Of a stretch of DNA of 64,000 nt, positions 54,925-64,000 are shown piece after piece. Positions within the stretch are counted from its first letter, which is position 1. Every line of letters begins with the position of its first letter. The DNA is from Apricaphanius iberus (Eukaryota; Chordata; Actinopteri; Cyprinodontiformes; Aphaniidae). The position numbers and the translations under genes were made by a program. The stretch spans positions 1,054,001 through 1,118,000 of the forward strand of contig JAPXFQ010000256.1 of assembly GCA_028564705.1 (NCBI GenBank). The letters run 5' to 3'. Below the pieces are notes generated by a model. The model ran no database searches and was not told the origin of the DNA. It saw nothing but the letters and a program-made list of their open reading frames with translations.

Positions 54925-57880
54925 CATGCTCATTTTCTTCATATGCTGTCAGTAGTATATCCAAATTCACTGGGGAGAAATAGGAGGATCTAACCTTTTT
55001 TTTCACTTGTTGCCATGGTGAATCATGTTATCCGTGTCGCATTGCTGAGAGCTTTTAATCTCATCATACACAAGTGTAACTCAGTTTAACTGTGACTCAG
55101 AGTTGATTTAACTAATTCTTAACACCTGTTCTGAAACCAAAAACTCAAATTTGGACAGCTACTGTTGCTACTGTTGTTGGCCAAACTAGTGTTCAGCTTT
55201 TTACTTAGAGTTAGTCAAATCTACTTTCTGCAATGGGCCCCTGGTGTTCAAAATCACCAGAATACCATAATAGGTAAACTGGCCTTGCAATATAAAGGAA
55301 ATGACTACGGATTGCATTGACCATAGAGCACCGTTTTGGTGAAATGATGTTGGGGTAAGATGTACGGAACCAGCCGAGACGCCTTCTAGCAGCGTTTATA
55401 CTTTTTGTGGCTTGTCCCTGCTGTAAGCCAATATTCTTGATGACTGTAGGGGGCAGCATAGGGCTCTACGGCATGCATCCAACACTAAACTAGAAGTAGA
55501 AATCATTGTTGTTCACAATGTTCACAATCTCTATGGGCTGATTCATAAAAATGTTGTAGGAGCTCTTGCCAGTCCGCTAGGTTTTTCCAGGTGGGACCGT
55601 CCGCGTAGTTAGAAAATTTCCTACGTGCACGATGCAGAAACTTGGGGCTTCCCAGAGGCCGCGTGGAGGGGCTTAGTTGCTGAAATTACGTTATATTGTC
55701 GCGAGAAACTATGCAGACCTCGTGGATGCATCAAGCATACACCAACCTGTAGTCCTGTATGGAGGCAAGGTCAGTTCTGATGATCCTCTCTGCTGACCTA
55801 ATTGTTCACTGCAGTCTGGTCCTATCCTGTTTTGTGGAAGAGCCAAACCACATTGTGGTAAACTTTACACAGGACATACTGGATACTGGCAGTTTCTACT
55901 TGGTAGGTTGCCATTCTCAAGTTGCTTCATCAGGAATAGTCTGTACAGGACTTTTATCAAACAGTGTGATGACTATCTCAGGTCCTGAGATAAGGAGGTT
56001 TTTAGGAACCGGAAGTGATCCACTGAAGACACAGTGTTGAGGAGGGTGTGGCAGGGACAATGGATGCTGTGTGTGTTGGGCCTAGATAAGAACAATAAAT
56101 GTATAATGGTAGACGTTTTTATTAGATATGGTATTTAGATATTGGTATTTTATTTGATATGGTATTTATTAAGATAACACCCATAGCATCAGTACAGCAG
56201 ATTTCCAGTATCATGATTGATGGATTTGCTTAGCTTATTATTGTCTCTCTTGTAATGTATAACAAAGGCATGTCTGTGTTGAATCAAACAGATATTACAA
56301 TCTGTACTTTGTAAATCCCATTATGAAGCTACCACTGTGATTTGGCTCCTGGAAGTAGTTGGATTTTTATTTTTTGGTCTTGACAGTGTTTCAAGCAAGT
56401 GTTTTTGCACTATTAATCCTAGTTTTCATCCATTACTCGGTCCACTACCCTCTATAATTATATTTTCTCTACCAGTGGGAGAGCTTCCCAACAGTGACAC
56501 ATTTATGTTCATACATTTGACAGATGATATTATTTAAAGCGATGTTATTGTAAAGAAATTTACAGCAAAGCTAACAATAAGCCAATTAAATGAAAGACCA
56601 CTAGTCAGGTTCTGTCAGGGATTGACAGTGTAGAGATTGATGGCATGCATTGAGATACGTGCAGAAAGAGTCTAAGCTCTAGGGGATACAGGGCAGGAGA
56701 TGCTCTCTGAAGAGTTGTGTCTTAAAGAGTTTTTTGAACAAGCACCTCTATACTGGTAGCTCTCTGTAGGTATGTCTACCATCATGAAACGACATATGAA
56801 GTGAGTTGGTGTAAGGATTGCTAGCCAACAAACAACTTGGGATGGTGTTCTCAAGATCATGAGAAGTCCTACAGGGCTGACATATGAATTTAAGCATTGA
56901 TTGTAAATAAATGTAACTAAGACAAGCACAAGTCAGTAACTCAAACAAAACTTTATTTTTATTTTCATTTTTTTTCTGTAATAAACATTTTTGTTTTATT
57001 GGGGGAATGTTTAACAAGCAAAACTTCTTCTATCTGGGGCTTTACTTTTTGTTTTGTTTTCCAAATAAGGAAAAGCTAAAACATGCTTGCATCCCTACAT
57101 CTGGAAATCAATGCAATTTTTTATGAAATGATTGAAAATTAATATAAAGTTTATCCCTAACAAACCCAGATGAAGACTGTCAAATTAGCAGGTAAATTAA
57201 TTCAGCAGTTCAGTAGACAAAAAACAAAAAGGGCACTGTTATTATGGAACCAAGAAAGTTTGGAATTACATGTATAATTTGATTAGTTAGCAACTAAAAG
57301 ACAAGCAGTGCAAGATGAGGGACAGAGAGACCACTACATTTTCTGTTACCAGCTTATGTGTTGATCGTGTTTTTTAAAGTTCTGAATAAGGAAGAGGTAA
57401 GGTTAAAGTTTCAAAACAAAATTTTGCTCAGTGAAATGTTTTTGCATTCTAATTTAGTGAGACTTGTAAAGTAACAGAATTACCGCTGATACCAAACTAG
57501 AAAATGTTAAGAATACAAGATTTTGGCTTACAACTCTGGCTTGCCATGATCTCCCAAAAAACTTGAAACTGATTCCTAACGGTTATGGACTCAAACGGAT
57601 TTAGGAAACAGCTGAATTACAACATAACTCAGACCTGTTCAACCTGGATTTCTTTGTTGAGACATTGTCTAAATGTGTTTTCTTTATAGATACATCATTA
57701 TTTTAAGTTTCAGTGGTTCCTTAGAATAGTTCCCTTGCTGTTTATTGGTTATTTTATGTCAGGTTTTATTCTTCAGCCCATTTTAGTTATATGATCTATT
57801 TCTTTTAATCTATAGTTTTTTTTCTGTCAGAATGCTGAATCCCAGCTATTTTCTATCTTTTCATTGATTAACTCTTCTGA
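54925..57880. other. Unassigned intergenic DNA
   Basis: Less AT-rich blocks at 55350-55460, 55540-56080 and 56620-56900 may be old repeats, but I recognise no family. The ORF 55759-56040 (93 codons) has no recognisable domain. Otherwise nothing. Confidence 0.4.
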
Positions 57881-58312
57881 TTCCCTTTACCGCTTTAATT
57901 TTCCCTCAGCATTTAAGGCCCTATCTAAACACAGACTAAAGCCGGTGTAGCAACAAAGATATTTAATCAAAAAGGTTTCGCATCCACAAGGAGATGTTGT
58001 TAGAGGACACTGCACTGCCCGGGTTTTCGATTCTCTGCGCACAGTCCGATCTAAGCCAAAAAGCTGCCTGCAGTCAGTAGTTTTCACAGAGCTTGTTCGA
58101 GCATGTTTAAATCCAGGCTGAAAACAGTTATTTTTACCCATGCATATGACAATTGAAACTATTTTTTCTGCACTCTTGCTTTTTATTGTAATTAATTATT
58201 TTTTAAGTTGATGTTTTTTCCTGTTTATCTGTTTTCTTAATTTATGCAACTGTGAAGCACTTTGAATTGCCTTGTGTATGAATTGTGCTCCACAAATAAA
58301 CTTCCCTAGCCT
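57881..58312 (+). repeat. Non-LTR retrotransposon 3' end fragment
   Basis: GCATGTTTAAATCCAGGCTG (58101-58120) with AAAACAGTTATTTTTA, then GAAGCACTTTGAATTGCCTT (58254-58273) and GTGCTCCACAAATAAACTTC. This is the ending of a frequent teleost LINE. The upstream part is a decayed end of its ORF. Confidence 0.6.
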
Positions 58313-59001
58313 GGCCTTCGTAGCAGAGTCGTTGGAGTGGGTGCTGGAGTGTGTCCCTTCTGGGGACTCCCTCATTCTGCTGGGGGACTCCAATGCTCAC
58401 ATGGGCAATGACAGTGAGACCAGAAGAGGCGTGGTCGGTGGTGGTCGCGGCGTCAACCCTCAAAACCGCTGGTGGACACCGGCAGGGAGGGATGCTGTCA
58501 GGCTGAAAAAGGAGTCTTATCGGGCCTTTCTGGCTTGTGGGACCCCGGAAACAGCTGATAGATACCGACAGGCCAAGTGGAGTGTGGCTCGGATGGTCAC
58601 TGAGGCAAAAACTCGGGCGTAGGAGGAGTTTGAAGAGACCATGGAGTCCGTATTCCGTGTGGCTTCGAAAGGGTTCTGATCCACTATCCGGCGTCTCAGG
58701 GTTGGAATACTTCGAAGACGTCCACAATCCCACTGGAACCCCTTCCTGTTTGGAAGCAGAGTCTGGAGACTTTGGGATGGGCGCTCCAATCTCTGGTGCT
58801 GAGGTCGTCGAGGTTCTTAAAAAGCTCCTTCGTGGCAAACCTCCGGGGATGGATGATATTCACCCGGAGTTCCTCAAGGCTCTGGATGTGGTAGGGCTGT
58901 GTTGGTTGACGTGGCTTTGCAATATTACGTGGATATCGGGAGCAGTTCCCTTGGTTTGGCAGACTGGGGTGGTGGTGATGGTCTTTAAAAAGGGGAACCA
59001 C
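58313..59001 (+). mobile_element. LINE of a second (RTE/Rex-like) type, 5' part
   Basis: An endonuclease piece LGDSNAHMGNDSE (58379-58417; the usual motif is GDFNAHVGND) is followed by NPQNRWWTPA and VRLKKESYRAFLACGTPE. After a frame change come KKLLRGKPPGMDDIHPEFLK, ALDVVGLCWLTWLCN and VWQTGVVVMVFKKG, the region before and at the start of the RT domain. Several stops and frameshifts. A SINE interrupts it at about 59002. The clade name is uncertain. Confidence 0.8.
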
Positions 59002-59502
59002 CTCAAGATCATGGTGGCGCAGCTGGTAGCACAGTTCACCTCACAGCTAGAAGGTCCTGGGTTCGATTTCCGCTGGGGATGCTGAGGGTGTGTGTTCCTC
59101 CATATAGGCCCTTTGCCAACCCCACCCAGGGGTCGGTGTGGGTGGTGAGGGTGTGTGTTCCTCCATATTATCAGCACTCACACCCACCCCTGGGTGGGGT
59201 TGGCAAAAGGGCCTTTCTGTGTGGAGTTTACATGTCCTTCACATGTTGCCTTGAGTAGCTAATGTGAGCCACTGATGATCTGGCTGGAATAACGTGATCC
59301 TTCCACACGCTATGTCCAGCTGGGGAAACCCTTCCCCTTCAGGTGAAAAGAAGGGCCTGCTCACTCCTCAGCCAAGAAGGAGGCTTGAGCTCAATGCAGG
59401 GCCCTCCTGGGGTTGGAAGAGGGAGAGCGACTGAACATAGGTAGTGACACTGGGTGATAAATAATGGGGGAAAAACAGTGGGACAAAAAAAAGGGGGGGG
59501 GG
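59002..59502 (+). mobile_element. tRNA-derived SINE, copy 2
   Basis: Same family as 43993-44555: box A TGGTAGCACAG (59024-59034), box B GGTTCGATTTC (59060-59070), GGGCCTTTCTGTGTGGAGTT (59210-59229), and a shared body ending in an A-run and G-run (59485-59502). It splits the LINE. GGGGAACCAC before it and GGGGGACCAC after it may be a decayed target-site duplication. Inside is an extra inverted duplication (59106-59214) that copy 1 lacks. Confidence 0.85.
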
Positions 59503-59950
59503 ACCACAGACTGTGTTCCAACACTTCTGAGTCTATTTACGGGTTCTGGAGAGGTGGGAATGTCCTATCTGATGTTCATAACATTTATGGACAGGATTTC
59601 TAGGCGCAGTCAAAGTGTTGAGGGGATCCATTTTGGTGGCCTGGGTCTCTGCGTTTTGCGCATGATGTGGTCCTGTTGGCTTCATCGGAACTTGATCTAC
59701 AGCTTTCGCTGGAGCGGTTCGCAGCCGAGTGTGAAGCACCTCCAAATCAGAGACCATGGTCTTGAGACAGATAAGGGTAGGGTGCCTTATTTGATTCAGG
59801 GATGGGTTCCTTCTTAAGTGGAGGAGTTCAAGTATCTGGGGTCTTGTTCACGAATGAGGGAAAAATGGAGCGGGAGATCGATAGACGGATTGGTAAGTCA
59901 TCCACAGTTATCCGGCCGCTGTATTACAATGGGCCCAGTATGATACTACA
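59503..59950 (+). mobile_element. LINE of the second type, 3' part
   Basis: Continuation of 58313-59001 after the SINE. It reads ITFMDRISRRSQSVEGIHFG (59579-59638), then after a frame change the C-terminal GVLFTNEGKMEREIDRRIGK region (59835-59895). The core RT motifs between the two halves, including the xADD block, are deleted or unreadable. Confidence 0.75.
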
Positions 59951-61320
59951 GCTGTTTCAGCAGTTTGTGTGGAACTGTGTGGACATTATTATTATTTTTA
60001 TCCTGGAGCCGTTTTTACAGACTCAGTTTTTGAAACTATATCCGTCTTGTGTTACCTTTCTGCTCTCTCGCTGTCTTATCTTCCATGGTTTGTTTTATAT
60101 TAATGTCCTTTCCAGCTCCATTATTTTGTTCTGCTGTTTGGTCGTTTTTAAAATGACAAAACATTACAATGTGAAAAAAAACATAAAACTCATACAGCTC
60201 TGCATAACCCACTCTCTCTGGATACAAACTGTTTAGACCAGTGTCGCCCAATAGCTGGCCCAATTAACAAACCATATATGTGTGGCCTCTTTCACCATAT
60301 CTCCGCTTCCATACTAAAACAGGGAGGTATTTTAATTCGCTGCATTTAAATAACCGAAAACCAGGGGATACCGGTATGTCCACTCCATAACAGAGCAACA
60401 GTACAGTCTCCTGTGCTATCAACACATTGACTGTCACTCTCACATCACAATTTTGTATAGCCGCTTGAGCAAGACATTTTACTTTCAACTTCAATCTGCT
60501 TGTTAATGGATCTTTGCTCAGCAGTTATTTTGATAGGGGAAAGCTGTATTCTAAATTTTCTGTAGACAATAAAATAGACAGCTTAAAGGTAAAAACCATA
60601 ACAATTTGAATTTATTTTCCCTCCATCCAGCCCTAGACCAAAGAGACCATTGAATGATACATCTAAAAAGTTGATGTAAGAGACCTGAGCCCCCAACACA
60701 CATGTTAAAGATAACTCACGAAATGAGTTGAGGAGAAACAAGGAGAAAACTGTCACAACACAGATGACCCACAGCTGGAGGAGCAACACACGGAAGCAGC
60801 AGCATGCTACCTCTCTATAGCGACCAACTGCGCAGTGCGGTCGAAAACACTATATTACCACAAATAGAATGGTGTCATCCTATAAAGCTGTAAGAAGGAG
60901 TGTAGTTATATTTATGACTGATATGACAGGATTCTATATAGACTGAGATGAAGATGAGGATGATTTAGTCTTCGTTGGAGTTTTTAATATATTTATTAGG
61001 ACCTGAACAGAAACCCATCTCTTGGGTAATTACTCTCTCCCCTAGCATAGCATCTCCTGCTCGTGTCTGAAAAGAACTAATCTTGAAATAATTATATTAT
61101 TTTATTACTACAATGACTCAGCAACAAAAAAAATTCCTCAGAGTTTCATGGATTTTGGAGAAGACCAAGAAGAGAAGCCTTTCTCTGATTGTATTTGACA
61201 ATTCATTTGAATTTATTAGTAAACAGAAATGACATTCTATTCTTGTTGTTGTTTTGATTGAAAAAAATTGTTTTGTTCACATGAATTTTATTAAAGCTTG
61301 TTGATTAGAGAGAAAATATT
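59951..61320. other. Unassigned intergenic DNA
   Basis: No gene. 60230-60860 may be an old repeat (less AT-rich, CGACCAACTGCGCAGTGCGG at 60821-60840), class unknown. Confidence 0.4.
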
Positions 61321-61385
61321 TGTCATGTATCATTGACTTGACATGTGTTGTGAATCGGTACTATATAAATAAACTGAATTTAAAT
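61321..61385 (+). repeat. L2-type LINE tail fragment
   Basis: ATGTGTTGTGAATCGGTACT followed by ATATAAATAAACTGAATTTA, matching the tails at 44870-44912 and 63812-63858. Confidence 0.75.
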
Positions 61386-61920
61386 GTGACTACTTGATAG
61401 AATAGAATATAAGGTCCTTTGACAGGTCAAAAATATTTTTGGCTTTGAGTACCTCTGGTTGTGGCTTTTACTTTTCATGCCAGCACCACAGAGTGCTGTT
61501 TGCTCAAATCAGCGGCCACACAAACAGTTTCTTCCCCCAAGCTGTCTCAAACACAATGGACACCATACAGCCTCAAAAGTCAGCTACACTACTGAGGAAG
61601 AGAATGAACACAAATGCACTAGTATTACCTGCCTTTCAAAAGAAGGGGCACAAAACAATTGGGTGTATAAAGACATAAATGTATGTTTTTTTTATTATTA
61701 TTTGTATTTATTTTTCTAGTTAATATTTATTTATGAATGTCCAGATGCTGTAAGTGTCAAAGAAAATCAAATTCTTTGCCTATGCACACAAACATGGCCA
61801 ATAAGCTGATAACGATTCTGAAACTCAAGACATAACCCCTATTTGATGGGATAACAAAAATATACAGTAGCTCTTTCTCTTGTAACAGTAACTCTTGTCT
61901 CCCTTTATCTCTATTGGAAA

Positions 61921-62049
61921 TACTAAATATCCATCCATCCATTTTCTGAACCGCTTAGTCCTCGCGGGGGGGGGCTCTGCCTATCTCCAGCTGTCAACAG
62001 GCGAGAGGCGGTGTACACCCTGGACAGGTCGCCAGTCTACTAAATATCC
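61921..62049 (-). mobile_element. Short SINE tail module with 12-bp target-site duplication
   Basis: The insert 61933-62037 (105 bases) begins ATCCATCCATTTTCTGAACC and ends ACAGGTCGCCAGTC. It is flanked by a perfect TACTAAATATCC at 61921-61932 and 62038-62049. It is the same module as 22197-22445 but shorter at the other end, so on the minus strand it is 5'-truncated with a fixed GGATGGAT 3' tail. Confidence 0.85.
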
Positions 62050-62885
62050 TTTTAAATATAATGAAGAAAATATAGACAGATATTTTAATCTACCACTTCC
62101 CCTATTCTGCAGCAGCTTCTTTCTGAATGTTGATGATTTAAACAAAACAAAAGCATTCTGTTGACTAGGTAAGGCACTATATAAAATAAAAAACATACTG
62201 GCTTAATTCTTAGACGTTGTACCCAGAAGTAAACAAAAGGCAAAAGACGGTTGTTAGGTAAAATAACAATGTTGTATTATTATTCTCTTAGGGTGTTTTT
62301 CTTTATCACATAGTTTGTACTTTTTAAATGTCATTTCGTTTCAGACATATGTTCCTTTGTATGACACCCTGTTCTTTTAAGATGCTAACGAAGTTTGACT
62401 GAATAAAGGAGATTGCAGGGGGATGAGCCTTTGAGACCAGGAGATAGAGCTGTGAGGCCAGGAGACTGACTAGCTGAGAGGAGGAGAACAGACAGACACG
62501 GTCAACCACAGTATTCATCCTGGCCTCCCCCTGCAAAAAAACGTGATTTTATCTCCCTCTGCAGAGCTCAATTGATTGCAGTTGATTGCCCCTGTGTGTG
62601 ATTCTTTCTAGGTTAACCACTAATTTTTACCCAACAATGGTTCATTTGATATATTGCCAACAAAGGAAAAGATTTGTAAATGAATTTGTGGCATATTCAG
62701 GAGTGCAACAGAACTAAAGCTGTCTTGACTTTGCTATTCAGGTTTTGACGAACTCAGAAAGAGAACTTCAGAGTGAGATTGGCACTGAATCTGAGCTTTC
62801 TGCTGTGCAGCTACAGGTAATTTGATATCATCTAATGTTTGCTAGATGACATTAGTGAATAGCCATCACTAATTTAACTATCAAG
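62050..62885. other. Unassigned intergenic DNA
   Basis: AT-rich with no recognised gene or repeat. Confidence 0.5.
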
Positions 62886-63860
62886 AATTCTGATGAATAT
62901 TAAAAAGAGAGATCACAATTCTCCTGTTTTAGCTTCTCTTTATTGGCTTACAGTTAAATCAAGAATAGAATTTAAGCTTCTTCTTCTTACATATAAAGAC
63001 CTTATTAATCAAGCTCCATCATATATCAGAGATCTGATTGTTTCATATGTTCCTAACAGAGCACTTTGTTCTCAGACTGCAGGTTTACTGGAAGTTCCTA
63101 GGATTTCTATAAGTAGAATGGGACATCTTTTAGTTATCTGGCTTCTATCCTGTGAAACCAGCTCCCTTTAGTCCGTGAGACAGACACCTTATCTACTTTC
63201 AAGACCAGGCTTAAAACGTTCCTTTTCTTGATAAAGCTCAGAGTTAGAATGGCTTAGGTTATCCAGAGCTATTTTTGCAGTTATGTTGCTATAGGCTAAG
63301 ACTATTGGAGGACAGAGTGATTTCTACTACTCGTTAGATGTATTGTTTGTTGTTATTTTGGCTGTTACACCTGGTCTGGTTTCCTGCTCAGCTACAATGC
63401 CTTGTTGGATGCAGAGCATTGATTCAGATGATGCTCCCAGTGAGTAAACATCTTCCATGTGCTGTTATAAACTTTTTACTTTCTTTAATATAGAAAGTAC
63501 CCTTACATCAGTTTGTGTTGTTCCTTCTGTGTCTCTGCTCAAACCGCCAGAAGGTCATAGTAGATGACTGCTTTTACTGAGCCAGGTTCTGCTGGAGGTT
63601 TCTTCCCGTTAAAGAGAAGTTTTTCCTCTCCGCTATTGCTACATGCATGCTCAGTATGAGGGATTTATGTGGTTGGAGTCTTCATTTACGAGGAGCAACC
63701 TCTCGTCAGTCACTTCATACAACCTGTTGGGATTTCTTAAATACAAAACTTTTGGAATGTTTGTATAATTGTACTGAAATTACTTTTTTTCCTGAAATGT
63801 GCCTTGAGATGACACTTGTTGTGAATTAGCATTATATAAATAAACTAAATTGAATTGAAC
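62886..63860 (+). mobile_element. 5'-truncated L2-type LINE (3' end)
   Basis: It begins in the ORF end: VLASLYWLTVKSRIEFKLLL, LINQAPSYIRDLIVSYVPNR and ALCSQTAGLLEVPRIS (62893-63110), then the 3' UTR with GGTTCTGCTGGAGGTTTCTT (63585-63604) and the tail TTATATAAATAAACTAAATT (63831-63850). It is collinear with 43240-44913 but lacks the 135-bp repeats and the SINE. Confidence 0.88.
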
Positions 63861-64000
63861 AGAACGAGATGAAATTGTCATAGATGGATCTTGTGGGATT
63901 ATTTTTGCAAAACACTTTAACCTGAGTGTAAAAGATTAACGTGAGGTTGTCACGTAACTATGTTAATCATTTTGCATCCTGTAGGTGAGTGGAGGCAAGT

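Noticed and set aside
55759..56040. 93-codon ORF that begins with a hydrophobic stretch and looked like a possible immune-type exon
   Set aside because: No domain motif I can name, no splice signals in phase, and the surrounding sequence looks like old repeat DNA.

Overview
The window is vertebrate nuclear DNA, almost certainly from a ray-finned (teleost) fish. It holds a multi-exon receptor tyrosine kinase gene with GT-AG introns and an AT-rich background. Its interspersed repeats are typical of teleosts: Tc1/mariner relics, L2-type and other LINEs, a tRNA-derived SINE, Ty3/gypsy LTR elements and long (AT)n arrays. No prokaryotic, viral or organellar genes were seen.

Region 1 (1-21460) is the KIT receptor gene on the + strand. 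Twenty exons (exon 2 to the last, exon 21) were placed by hand, with matching splice phases at every junction. They encode 961 residues: five Ig-like domains, one transmembrane helix, a juxtamembrane segment, a split kinase domain with a kinase insert, and a C-terminal tail. Exon 1 (signal peptide and the first base of the first shared codon) lies upstream of the window. The sequence alone does not decide between the teleost paralogues kita and kitb. Intron 15 uses a GC donor. Introns 13, 17 and 20 hold decayed Tc1-like transposons, one of which carries a nested Harbinger-type MITE. The 3' UTR is about 2.1 kb and ends after an AATAAA at 21440.

Region 2 (21460-64000) is about 42.5 kb in which no host gene can be supported. 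Much of it is transposon debris. The main pieces are Tc1-like relics (22.5-24.2 kb and 25.7-27.1 kb), a decayed Ty3/gypsy element (29.1-32.1 kb) whose RT ORF is fused in frame to an integrase tail, a minus-strand LINE RT fragment (33.8-34.4 kb) and a long L2-type LINE (39.8-44.9 kb). That LINE carries a 135-bp minisatellite and a SINE with a perfect 14-bp target-site duplication. Further on are a solo LTR (49.7-50.0 kb), a second LINE family broken by a second SINE copy (58.3-59.95 kb) and another L2 3' end (62.9-63.9 kb). The remaining AT-rich stretches (32-39 kb, 50-58 kb and 60-62 kb) show nothing decisive. A few GC-richer, repeat-poor islands are flagged as possible regulatory DNA.

The genes do not form an operon or pathway cluster: the window is one developmental receptor gene and a transposon-rich flank. 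I found no convincing new biological system. The most useful leads are the GC-AG intron, the inverted Tc1 relics around kit exons 18-20, the changed kit C-terminal tail, and the modular SINE with two target-site-duplicated tail-only copies.
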